Shown: positions 1 through 12,700 of the stretch, piece by piece | Layout: each line of letters begins with the position of its first letter | Numbering within the stretch: position 1 is the stretch's first letter | From: Aequitasia blattaphilus | GTDB taxonomy: Bacteria > Bacillota > Clostridia > Lachnospirales > Lachnospiraceae | Assembly (NCBI RefSeq): GCF_024721305.1 | Contig: NZ_JAMXOD010000024.1 | Coordinates: forward strand, 1-39,953 | Direction of reading: 5' to 3' | DNA length: 39,953 nucleotides | Notes under the pieces: model-generated | Database searches by the model: none | Told to the model about the DNA's origin: nothing | The model's input: the letters and a program-made list of their open reading frames with translations, nothing else | Made by a program: the position numbers and the translations under genes

Positions 1-53
1 AGAGCACCTGCCTTACAAGCAGGGGGTCATAGGTTCGAGCCCTATTGGTCCCA
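1..53 (+). tRNA. tRNA-Val (TAC), 5' part outside the window
   Basis: The 3' two thirds of a tRNA are visible: anticodon arm with loop CTTACAA giving anticodon TAC, T arm ATAGG-TTCGAGC-CCTAT, acceptor strand TGGTCCC and discriminator A at 53. CCA is not encoded. The D arm is partly cut off by the window edge. First of a run of six tRNAs. Confidence 0.93.
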
Positions 54-83
54 TTCACAAAGAAATGTGAACATATATATTAT

Positions 84-165
84 GGATGGGTTCCCGAGTG
101 GCCAAAGGGGGCAGACTGTAAATCTGTTGGCAACGCCTTCGAAGGTTCGAATCCTTCTCCATCCA
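84..165 (+). tRNA. tRNA-Tyr (GTA)
   Basis: Class II tRNA with a long variable arm. Acceptor GGATGGG (84-90) pairs with TCCATCC (158-164), with one G-U pair; anticodon GTA at 118-120; T arm GAAGG-TTCGAAT-CCTTC (141-157); discriminator A at 165. CCA is not encoded. Confidence 0.97.
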
Positions 166-198
166 CTCACACGAAAGTGTGTAAGCTGATTACGCAAT

Positions 199-271
199 GC
201 CGTTGTGGCTCAATTGGCAGAGCAGCTGATTTGTAATCAGCAGGTTACCGGTTCAAGTCCGGTCAACGGCT
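199..271 (+). tRNA. tRNA-Thr (TGT)
   Basis: Acceptor GCCGTTG (199-205) pairs with CAACGGC (264-270), discriminator T at 271. The anticodon arm GCTGA-TTTGTAA-TCAGC gives anticodon TGT (232-234). The T loop is TTCAAGT. CCA is not encoded. Confidence 0.97.
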
Positions 272-297
272 TTTATAAGCTAACAATTTGATAACGT

Positions 298-371
<74 letters not shown>

Positions 372-392
372 TTTTGTATGCTATGCATACTT

Positions 393-465
<73 letters not shown>

Positions 466-495
466 TTTTCATTACAAAAATTGAATAATTCTTAT

Positions 496-568
496 GGGTG
501 TGTAGCTCAGTTGGTAGAGCACTTGACTTTTAATCAAGTTGTCCGGAGTTCGAACCTCCGCACGCTCA
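496..568 (+). tRNA. tRNA-Lys (TTT)
   Basis: Acceptor GGGTGTG (496-502) pairs with CACGCTC (561-567) through two G-U pairs, discriminator A568. The anticodon arm CTTGA-CTTTTAA-TCAAG gives TTT at 529-531. T arm CGGAG-TTCGAAC-CTCCG. Last tRNA of the cluster. Confidence 0.97.
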
Positions 569-574
569 TTAACA

Positions 575-618
575 GAAAAAGTCGTTTTCCTTGATATTAA
601 AAGGAAAGCGGCTTTTTC
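575..618 (+). terminator. Rho-independent terminator of the tRNA operon
   Basis: A long inverted repeat: GAAAAAGTCGTTTTCCTT pairs with AAGGAAAGCGGCTTTTTC around an 8-base loop, with two G-U pairs. The right arm ends in a T run. It follows the tRNA-Lys gene by 7 nt and closes the tRNA cluster. Confidence 0.85.
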
Positions 619-728
619 TATGTCTTTTAAAGCATTTCCATCTCTCATCAAGGATAATACCCAAAAAAATCAGGTGATTTTATAAAAAATATTAAAATAT
701 TCAAAATATGTAAAAAAAGTGCCTAAGA

Positions 729-747
729 TATGATATTCTTATGATAT
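729..747 (+). promoter_or_regulatory. possible promoter of the giant surface protein gene
   Basis: The gap 619-782 is very AT rich. Two copies of TATGATAT lie 11 bp apart (729-736 and 740-747); each holds a -10-like TATGAT. Neither has a good -35 box 17 bp upstream, so the promoter call is weak and would need an activator or an unusual architecture. An inverted repeat AAATCAggTGATTT lies further upstream at about 668-681. Confidence 0.3.
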
Positions 748-782
748 ATGTGTGTAATAAGCGTTTTATGAAGGAGAAGAAT

Positions 783-3700
783 ATGAGGCTAAAGAGAGGA
801 ATTGCACTAATTCTTGCGATTATGCTATTGTTCCCATCAAACATGGGAAATATTTTTGCGCAAGAAAACGAGAGCGAAATAATTAGTGATCTTGATTACG
901 GGCAGGAAGAAACTGAGAAAAAGGAAGAATTTGTACAAGAGTACATAAGCATTAAGCTTGATATTTTATGGAAGGATGAAAATAATATTTTATCAAGCAG
1001 ACCAGACATTGGACAGGTCATAACTCTTTTACAAAATGGAAATGTTCTGGAAGAGAAAACTCTGGAGCTCGTAGAGGAATCTACGGTAGAAGGAGAAGAT
1101 ATAGGGGTATCAACCTACTATATTTATGATTTGCCAAAATACATAGAGGATACCCAGGAGGAGTTTATATATGAAGTCCAAACAACAACTCCAGAGGGGT
1201 ATCAATTATTAGGGGATGAAAGTGAGTATAGTACAAGTGAAGAGATCGTAAACCTAACACCTGATATAGAAGGTGTTCTTTGTGGAGATAAAAAAATCGG
1301 ATACTCATTGCCCTTATATTCTGTTAGTGGAATTGTTGAATGGGAAGGAAAAGCACCAATTACCATTGATGAATATTTTAATAACTCTTTCTCAATTATA
1401 GATGATAACGGAACCCCTTACCAAGCTTCAATAATCGATAAAGAAGTCTTGGAAAGTAGTGATAGCAAAGAAATATGGAGCTTTAGCCTTAGAGGACTTA
1501 AGAAACAAAAACAAGATGGGGGACAAGGGACATATTCTTTTGAATTCCTTGATATGGATGGATATCGTAATGAAATAAATACAATAACATTAAATGAAGA
1601 TAGAAACGATATTCATGTTTCCTACCTTAGGGAGGAAGAGGAAAAAGAAACGATTATAAATACACCAAATACTCTTTCTAGAAATGAAAGTAAAAAGATT
1701 GAGATTAGTGGTGATTGGGATGTGGCAATAACATCTGGAGTCTTTGACGCTCGTATTATCTGGCAGGATAATGAAGACAAGCTTGGTAAGAGACCAGAGA
1801 GTCTCCCTACAACCCTTTATTATCAAACAGATGAAATGGATGAAGCAGCACCATTGACAACAGAAGTATGGGATTTCTGGAAGCTTCCAACGGAAGATTA
1901 TCCTTTAGGAGAGGGAAAAGACAATCCAACACTAAGCAAAGAATCGGCGGAATGGATTAATCAGTATAAAAATCTGCCTACTGTCTTAGTATATACAGAT
2001 AAAGAGGCAGTGGATGAAAATGGAGATCCCCTTGTACGTGAGACGATAAATATACAGTATTCTTTTACACTGACAAGTGAGAGTGTCAATTATTACGATA
2101 TAAGCTATGAAAATGGCAATGCAATTTTAACCAGCACATTGCCGATTGATTATACAAAAGAAGACTATACCGTTAATGTAATCTGGAATGACAATGAAAA
2201 TTTTGCAAACACCAGACCAGAAAATCTACCGTTAGATCTTTACTATCAGATTGAAGGTATGGAAGAAAGTGAAAAGTTGACGGAAGAGATATGGATGTCC
2301 TGGGGATTTTCATCGGATACATTTCCATCAGCTGAGGTAGACAAAAATAGTGATGGATGGATATATACCTATTCTAATATTCCAGCAAGTCTGAAATATT
2401 TTGATGATGAAGGAAATGGAAAAGGAATAAGCTATGGATTTAAGCTTCAGGATGAAAGTCAATTGGAGGATGAATACACTCTCAATTATAGTGGAAATAA
2501 TACAGCAGTTTTATCAAGTAAAGCTCCTATTGTAACAGCAGCTGAAGATTATCAAGTAACTGTAAACTGGAATGATAATAAAAATGCATCAAAAGATAGA
2601 CCTTCAAGTGATGATTTTCAATTAACGGTATATTATACAGAAACCACTGGGGAAGGGACTACAGAAAAAAAAGAATTAACGAAAGAAATTTTGAAAGAGT
2701 GGGGGATTACAGTGGATGACTCCTGGCCTTCTATTGATGGAATAGATGGCGAGAATCAAGCAAACTGGATCTTCAAATATGGAGAGCTGCCAACGACAGT
2801 TGTAATGACAAGTACAGAAACCGGTGAGAATGAAGAACCTACAGCAGTATCATCGGAATCAACAATCGAATATTTCTTTGAGATATCCAAAAGTACAACG
2901 GAAGCTATCTCAGACAGCTATTTTATTGAGAAAGAAGAAGACTCTAATCGAGTAATGCTGACTCATAAGAAACAATTCAATGGGACAAAGGTGTGGATGG
3001 ATGGAAGTAATAAGTTTTCAACCCGCCGGACAGCGGAAGAACTGGCAGCAAATATTAAATTGTATCGCAGCCATACAAGTGGTACCAATACCGTAACAGA
3101 TGAAATCAGCTTAACAGGTGATGGGGAAACAGATGCCAAGCTGAATATTAAAGAGACTGCAAATGAATGGGGCATAGAAATTTCCAACCTTCCAGAGTAT
3201 GATGAAAATGGAAATGTCTATGTTTATTTCCTAAAGGAAGAAGGTTTACCGGAGAATAAGACGGGAATGCCTATTGCAGAGGGAAATAGCTTATCAGACA
3301 GCGAATCCGTTGTTTATACAGGAAGCTATGCAAATGAAGGAAATTATCTTGAGGATACATCTGCTTGTTATGACAAAGGAAGAATTATCAATACTTTAAC
3401 AGACAGTATAGAATATTCTGCGGAAAAGGAATGGCAGGATGATGGAAATCAAACCAGACCAAATGGAAGGTTAATCCTATATCGCTATCCGAATGTTTCA
3501 GGCAGGGATTATACTACGGCATCACCAGTTTCTGGTATGGAGCTGCCCCTTGATAAAGACACAACAAAGTATAGTATTGATTTTTCAAAGCTTGAAGGCT
3601 ATCCAAAAGAAGGACTGCCTCGTTTTGACAGTGAAGGGAACGAGTATATTTACTTTGTTCAGGAAATTCTAAGTGGAGAAGCTGCTGGTAACTACAAGAG

Positions 3701-6700
3701 ATATTATAAGGATAGTGAAGGGAATACAGGAGATTCCAAAAATGCTCTCTTTAACGGACAAACATTGCAAAACAGAAGAACTGGTACCGTAAATGTAAAT
3801 GTGACCAAGTCCTGGAAAGCAAATGCAAAACAGGATATGGAATCCTCCGTTGATTTAAAACTGGAGAGAAAGATAAAGGGATCTGAGGGAGATTACGAAG
3901 AAGTCAAGACAGAAACCCTTGGTGGTTTCCGTGCAGAAGAAATGACCAAGACCCATAGCTTTGAAAACCTGCCACAGTTTGATGAAGAAGGACTGGAATA
4001 TGAGTACCGTGTAACGGAAGTTGGAGGAACCATTGACGAAAAATCATTTGTAGTAGATGAAAATGGAAAATACACCGTTGATGGATATGCTTTTGAACTT
4101 GTTGCTTCATCCAATGGGGATGGGACCACAAGTCTTTCAAACCAACTGGTGGGAACGGCAGAGGTAAAAGTAAAAAAAGTATGGAATGGCTTGATAGAAG
4201 ATGGTCAAGTACAAGATGTTCACTTTAAAATTTATCGAGACGGCAAGCTGGTTGATGACACGGAGTATAAAATAGAGGCTGCTGATACGAATATTAAAGG
4301 TGAAGAATGGAATGGCAATTGGTATACAGTATCTGGTCTGCCTCGTTATGATGAAGACGGAAGAGAGTATGTATATACAGTAGTAGAGACACAACGTCCA
4401 GCAGGGTATCACGTGGGCTATAGTTATAATAGGACAGAGGTTGAGAGAGATTATACAAGGGTTAACCTTGTAGAAGCAACCATTACAAATACACCCGCAA
4501 CACCTGGAAGAGATATTTACGTCAGAAAAGTTTGGGCAGATGATGGGGATGAAAATTGTCGTGACAATGTCGTTGTTGATGTGTATATGAAGGATCAGAA
4601 AACAGGAACATTTCAGCATTATAAGTCTGCCACTTTAACAGAAAAAGGTGATTGGGAGGCTTGGATTGGTCTGCCAAACGTAAATAACTTGGAAGAAACC
4701 AGTGATTTGACAGAGGAAGAAAAAGAGAAACTTCAGCGGTACTATTGGGATTATTCTAATTACTATGTAAAAGAAAAAAGCGTTGCAGGAGCAGATGTAG
4801 AGTACCAAACGGAGTTTCCTATTTTAAGCCCAACAAAGACAATAGTTGGAGAAGTCACAACCCAGGAGCATCATTATGATACGTATGCCCAGGTAGCTTA
4901 TCGAAATGATACGGATAAGTATGGAACTCTCCAGCCCTCAAGCTATACCTTTACCAATGTGCGCAAAGGAACCGTAAACATTGAGATTCAGAAAGAATGG
5001 ATCGATCAGGATCACTATAAGACAACCGTAGAGAGTGCCACATTCCAAATTCAGCAGCGGTTGAATTACACAGAGGAATGGAAAGATTATAAGGAAGAGA
5101 TTGTTCTTACAGAGGAGAAAGAGTGGACACAGAGCATTAATGAATTACCGAAATACGATGGCAATGGAGTTCTGTATGATTATCGTGTGATTGAAAAGTT
5201 TGTAAAGGAAAAGAACGTTGAAGAGCCACACAAGGCATCTGGGGGAAGCTTCTCTCTTAGTGACGGACATGTTTATCGTGTGTATACAGATGAAAAACGG
5301 GAGTACGGAGAACATACAGAGGGAGAACTACGAGAGGATACGTATACTTATAATATAACCAACAAACGTGCAGAAACGAAAAATATGGACGTATACAAAG
5401 TCTGGAAGGATGTTACCCGTAAGGACGAGACCCGCAACCGTTCCGATATGTATTTTGAGCTCTATTGGTCTTACAATGAAAATGGTACCAATCTGAATCA
5501 GATGAAGGGCTATGACGATTACGTATGGACAACGACTGGTGACGGTGGATTTAATGACTATTACTGGAAATGTACATTCAATAATCTATCCCGGTATGAT
5601 GATAAAGGAAAAGAAAAATTCTACTTTGTCAAAGAGGTTATGCCTGTTACAGGAGAATACATAACGGAATACTATACCGGAAGTCCCAAGGAAGTTTCGA
5701 AAGAAAGTACAGATACAAGTATTGCAGGAGTTTATGCTATTTTAAAAGAGACCCTTGGAGAAAATGCAAAATTCTTTGATGCCACAGGAGAGAAAAAAAC
5801 AGGAGAAAATATTTATGCCAAAGATGGAGATACCATTGTCAATAAAAGAATTGGTGACCGCTATCTGACCGGGCAAAAGGTATGGGAGAACATGCCTGAG
5901 AATGTGGATACATCCGATTATCCTGGAATTACCCTGGAGCTAAAAATCTATCAATATGATGACAATGCCGGGGAATTTGTTTATTCAGAGGTAACTGGAT
6001 ATGCAACGGTTCAGCTGGATGGAGGAAAAAAGAATTTTGAATTCACGAAAGTTGGAGGAGACGGAACCACTGATAAGTTGGATAAGTATGATTCATACGG
6101 TGTTTTCGTTAAATATATAGCCCAGGAGGTCAGTGGACATACACCGGGATACTTTGATCCGGTATATGATGAGTATAACTTAACCGTTACCAATAAGTAC
6201 ATGCCGGAAGAACAGCAGAAGGAACACTTAAGTGTTACCGTAACGAAGACGTGGACAGGTATCCCAGAGGAAGTTGATCCATCCCTATATCCGGAGGTAT
6301 CCCTTAAGCTATACCGGGTCATGGTAGATGAGGATGGTAATGATACAAAAAATACAGCACCGGAACTTATTGATGATGCACAAAAATTGACTTGTGACGC
6401 TTCGAAATCCAGTACGGTTAAATATGAGAAGTTGACAAAATATGCTCCTAATGGCAGACCCTATCGTTATTATGTGGAAGAAGCTATGGACGGTTATGAG
6501 ACATCGAACGAAGATTTTGAGGATAAAAACTCTGTAGGTCTTTTGGAAAAAGAAGATGGGAACTTCACAAAAGAGATTTTTAAATATGATCTTACCAATA
6601 CTTACACAGGTGGACCACTATTATCTTTAGGTGGAAGCAAAACATGGGATGACAGTGAAGACTTGTATCAAACACGTCCAGCTGATTTGGAGTTAAAGGT

Positions 6701-9700
6701 ATACCGCGGACGTTTGGATACAAGTGGTTCGTTAATTAGTAGTTCAATCGAAAATATTACAGACAAGATTGAAATAGAATGGATCAAAAATGGCAGCATT
6801 TGGAATTATTCCGTTAAGGCAAAAAGTCCTTTGACTGGAAAAACCGAACTTTATGGGGAGATTCTTTCAAGTGAGTATACTTTATATCAATATGCTACCA
6901 ATGGACAGCCATATGTTTACTATGTAGAAGAAGTAAATCCGGATATGGGAAAGACAAATCAGCGGTATACAGCTCGTGTAACAATGAGTGAAAATGTACT
7001 TACTGTTGGCGACAGCACGGGCATTTTGGATTCTGGTGTAAATGTAGCAGCTCAAGCAAAACGAACAGAGGATACCCTTGTCGTTGATTTTAAGAATGAA
7101 TTGTCCAGAACGACAGCAAGCGGAAGAAAAGATTTCTATAAGTACACAGAGAATCAAAATACAGTTGTATTAACAAGTGCTGAATACAATATGATGCTGC
7201 CGGAGAAATTGACTTTTAAACTTCAATATTTTACAGACGGTAGTCAATGGAAAGATTATCAACAAAGGAAAGATGGTGCAACAGAAACCGTAACGAAGAC
7301 TTTATCAAAGGCTGATTTAAAGAAGAGTAATACAATTTCCTTTAGTATTGAAAAATTGCCTAAGTACGATGCAAGTGGAGCGGCAATACAATATCGTTTT
7401 GTTGAGACAAAAATAGGAGATATAACAATAACCAGCGAATATGCAGGAAGCTATAGCGTTACAAATAATCCTGGAGATGGTGCTTACAATATTACCAACA
7501 CCTTGGAGACGATTCCACTAAAAATCGAAAAGATTTGGGACGATAATAACAATCAAGATGGTGTTCGTCCAGGCAGTATTACCTTTACCATAGTCAGGGA
7601 TAGTGACACGACGAATGTATGCCTGGTTACGCTGACAGCAGCAAATCAGGAAGGTGAAAATACAAATAAATGGGCTACAACTGTCTATGTACCGAAATAT
7701 AAGTCTGACGATAGTGGGAAAAGCGAGGAAAGCACCTATTCCGTAACGGAAAATTTAGGAACAAATAAAAAATATTATACCCTTACAACAGGGAGTGCTC
7801 AAAATAATTGGACATTGCCAGCTGAAACATCTACGAACAGTGGCACAAAGATATTCACCTTTACCAATAAGCATGAGCCGGCAAAGATGAATCTTGCAGT
7901 ATCAAAAAACTGGAAAGACAGCCAGATTAATTCAATAGGTGAAGGGAATCGAAGTGATATTCGCTCGAATGAAATCACTCTGACCTTGATGAAATCAGTA
8001 GGAGGGGAGTCCCCAACTGCTGTGGGGGTTCCACCTATCACATTGAATGAAGGGAATGGATGGGGAGCACCTCCACTTGATGCAACTACGTGGAAGGATT
8101 TACCAGTCCGGGAAAACGGAAAGGACATCTATTACTCTGTTGTAGAAGAAAAGCAGCTCAATTATAAGGCGCCAACCTATGCTTATACCTTAGATTCCAG
8201 TGGAAGCAAAGGAAGCATAGTAAAAGGAACCTCAGTAGCGGGAAGCATTGAGGATAGTGGAACGAAAACCCATAAGGCCGAGGCAATCAATGAACTGGAG
8301 ACAACCCGTCTGACGGTAACGAAAATCTGGAATAACGGAAACGAAGGACTGAGTCAGGAAGCAGATGTAACCTTCCAGCTGTATTACAGTAAGGACAATG
8401 GAAGCACATGGACAGAGACAGATACAGAAGTTATTCTGAAAAAAGGAAATACCAGTATTAATTTCAATAACCTGCCAAAAACTTTTACGGACAATGGAGA
8501 AGAAAAATTCTATCAGTATAAGGCAGTTGAGACCTCTATTGGAGATGATGATGTTACAGATGGAAAGAATGAAAATGATGAAGATATTAGGACAGCTCAT
8601 GGATATGAAGTTGGTGAATTTGAAAGAACCAGTGGGAATGAAGGAACCCATAAAGGAACCATTACCAATCGGTTATTGCAGCGAGGAAAGATTACCATTA
8701 CCAAAGAATGGGATGATGCATCCAATCAGGATGGTATTCGTCCGGAATCCTTGGACTTTGAGTTGATTCAGTCAAATGGAGAATCCTCAAATCCTACAGA
8801 AACAAAAAAAATATATACTATGAAGGCATCTGAGAATAGTGGAGATGAATGGAGTTTGGAAATTCCGAATCTACCGAAATATCAACCAGATGGGAGTACA
8901 GAGTGGGTATATAAAGTACGGGAAATTACGGATCAAAAGATTACAGATAGTATAACGGGAAGTAAAAAAACGGGATTTTCCGATTATTACAGCACATCCT
9001 ATAAGGTTGACAACGCTTCTGAATATACAACGGGCACCACCTCTACACAGATTACAGACAGTGTAGTGTTTAAAAATACTTATGTGCCTCGAAAGATGGA
9101 TCTGAAGGCAACGAAAAATTGGAATCAGGATGATACTATTATCAATGCAGCCATTGGAAACAAGTTGGATGATATCCGTCCGGAGTCTATTACACTGCTG
9201 CTTTATAAGACAACAAATCCGGCTGGTGTGATAATTACAGATTCAACAGTGGAGGGAGCAACAGAGGTAGGAAGTAAAACAATAGGAGCTTCACAGAGTT
9301 GGACCCATACATGGAGTGGACTAGATCTTCGTGAACGAAAGGATGGGACATCAAAATGTATTTACTACTTTGTATTAGAAGAAAAGGAAAATGGCTACCT
9401 TGCCCCTGTCTATGACTACACTTTAAAAGGAAATGGAGATATTGTTAAAAGCGGCTCTGTGGAGAAAGCAATTACTGGAGACATTCACAATGGAACGGCG
9501 GTGAAAGAGAACCAGGTAACGGTAACGAATACCCTGGATAAAACATCTCTGGAGGTAACAAAGGATTGGGTGGACTACAATCTGTTTAATCAGCGTCCTG
9601 ATAATGTAACTTATCAGCTGCAGTACCGCTTGCAGACCGATCCAGAAAGCCAATGGAATAATACCACGAATGAGATTACTTTAACTGCTGATACCTGGAC

Positions 9701-12700
9701 CAATACCTTTTCCAATCTACCGAAGTATAATAAGGAGGGTGTTTCATACGAGTATCGTGGAATCGAAAAAGCAATTGGAGGGACAGCGGTAGACAGTGAG
9801 AGTAAAGCCTATGGATATTCATCCACTCAGACAAGTAATACAGAAATCACGAACAGTCTGATTACACGGGAGAAGACGATTACTGTTACCAAAGAATGGG
9901 ATGACGCATCCAATCAGGATGGCATCCGGCCTACCAGCGTCAAAATGAAATTGGAGCAGCTAAAGCAGGATGGAAACCCTAACAAAACGAATGTGATTAT
10001 ACTGTCTCAGAATAACAATTGGAGCTACACGTGGGAAAACCTTCCCAAATATCGGCCAGATAGATCAGAGTGGGAATATCGAGTGACGGAGGATACATCG
10101 GAATCAGATGGTAAGCCAGATTGGTATGCCGCTTCCTATAAAGTAGATAATGATGTCAGCTTTACAATGGGAAAGACATCTTCAAACATAGATGAAACAG
10201 TTACTTTTAAAAATAGCTATACTCCTCGTAAGATGAATCTGACTCTCACCAAAAAGTGGGAGGATGCAGCCATAGGAAGAACCATTGGTGGGGAAAACCT
10301 GCAGGAAATTCGTCCAGAGTCGATTACCTTTGAATTGTGGAAAACCACCAATAAAGATGGGGTAACCGATTTAACAAAGCTAGAGGAAGAAACCTACAAT
10401 AAAACCTTGACCAAACCATCAAGTGGTGATTGGAGTAACGCAACATGGGAAGATCTGCCTCTAAGAGAAGGTGGAAAAGACGTCTATTACGCTGTTGTTG
10501 AGCGTTCTGTAACGGGTTATAGCACGGTTGCGTACACGTATACAAAGGCAGAGAATAGCGAAGGGAAGATCGTAACAGGTAAAGCAATCACAGGTAGTAT
10601 ACTGGATGGAGCAAGTAGCAAAACACATTTTGCAACGGTTAAAAATACTCTAGATACAACAGACATGACGGTTCATAAAACGTGGGTTGATTACGATCTT
10701 TTTGCCCAGCGTCCGGATAACGTAACCTATCAGTTACAATACAGGTTAACAGGTGAAGAAGAGTGGATTGATACATCCTATACCATAGAGCTGACAGGCG
10801 AGAACACAACGAATACCTGGACCAATACTTTTCAAAATCTGCCGGTTCGAAACAAGAACAATGTGGCATACGAATACCAAGCAATTGAAACAAAGGTGGG
10901 AGATCAAGATGTCACGGAAGTGGATGATTTAAGGGAGGCTCATGGATACACAGTAGGAGACTTTAATTCGGATACAAATACCATTACGAATACCTTGATT
11001 GTCCGGGGAGATATTACCGTCACAAAGAATTGGCAGGATGGCAATAATCAGGATGGGATTCGCCCTACCAGCATCAAAATGACCCTGCAGCAGCTAAAGG
11101 AAGATGGGGAACCCGCTCGAAGTGATGAAATTACATTGCCACACAATGGAACGGAATGGAGCTATACATGGGAAGATTTGCCCAAATATCACGAGGATGG
11201 AGTAACAACCTGGGACTATAAGGTTGTAGAAACCATGACAAGTTCAGATGGTACGGATACGTGGTATACAACAACTTATAAGCTGGACGGGGGAGAGGCA
11301 AAGGCGAAATGTGAGACCATTACAGTTTCTCAGAGTGCCCAAAATGTTGCAGTAACCAATAGCTATACGCCTCGTAAGATGAATCTCTCTGTGGGAAAAA
11401 CATGGAATGATGGGGAGGCAAACAGTATTTTGAATCCAAATGGAATTGATGCTACCCGCCCAAGTGAGAAGCTAACTTATGTTCTATACAAGTCTGAAAA
11501 TGCTGATATGACAGATAGGACAGAGGTCGGCCGTAAAGAGACAACAAAAAGCAGTGGTTGGAAAACCATTCTTTTTGAAGGGTTAAATCTAAGGGAAGAT
11601 GGCACCGAGCTTTACTACTCCGTTGAAGAAGTTTCTATAGAGGGGTACACTGCCAGCTATCAATATTCCCTTGATGATTCGACGATAGCCAGCAAGGGAA
11701 CTGTAAATGGAACAACCGCCCTGAAGGGAAGTGTTTTTGACGGGGCAAATCCCAGAACCCATTCGGCTGCCGTAACCAATACGTTGAACAAAACAGCAAT
11801 TCAGGTGAAGAAAACCTGGAACCACAAGAGTACAATATTTCCACAAAATCCAGAAAGTGTAACCTATCAATTACAGTACAAATTGACGGGAGAAGAAGAG
11901 TGGAAAGATGCTGCCCTATCTCCATTCCAGCTCAGTTTAGAGGATAGCTGGGAGAAGGAAGTGAAGAACCTTCCTGTTGAGAACAATGCTGGCGTTTCAT
12001 ATGCATATCGGGTTAAGGAAATAAAGGTCGGAGATAATTCCTTTGATCAAAACAGCCAAGCCTCTGGGTATGAGGCAACTCAAACAAGTGATGTAGAGAT
12101 TACAAATACATTAAGTATTTATGAGAATGTAACCATAACCAAGATTTGGGATGATGGAGACAATCAGGATGGTATCCGTCCGGCGACGATTACTTTCAAG
12201 CTGACACAGATTGGTGGTGCACAAGGAGTAAAAGAACAGGAAGTCGATGTTCCGACAGACAATGATGGAAGTGTAAGCTATACGTGGACTAATTTACCGA
12301 AGTATAAACCAAACGGCGAGGTATGGACTTACAAAGTAGAGGAGGTTACTCCAGAAGAATATACAGCAACTTACCGTACAGGTGATGGGGAATTTAGTGA
12401 AGAGATTCCAACAATCAGCCAAAGTGGCACAACGGTCACGGTAAAAAATAGCTACAAGCCTAAGACTATGGATATTAAGTTTACAAAAGAGTGGGGAGAT
12501 GAAAATGAATTTGGTAATCGCCCAGAAAGTATCTCTGTAAATCTGTATCAATCAGAAACGCTAGTTGGTACTTATGAAATCAAAGCCTCTGAGAATTGGA
12601 CAAAAACGATTCAGGACTTACCTGTTATGGCAGCAGGAGAAATACTGTATTATTACGCTGAGGAAATCAGTGTGGAAGGCTATGTTAGTTCAACAATTAC

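Noticed and set aside
45-236. Open frame of 63 codons across the tRNA-Tyr and tRNA-Thr genes
   Set aside because: It runs through structural tRNA genes and has no ribosome site.
4137-4619. Long open frame on the - strand (160 codons)
   Set aside because: It is antisense to the giant gene; its cysteine- and isoleucine-rich translation looks like a shadow, and the gene on the + strand is clearly real.
8232-8651. Open frame of 139 codons on the - strand
   Set aside because: Shadow of the Cna-B repeats; no ribosome site and hydrophobic shadow-like composition.
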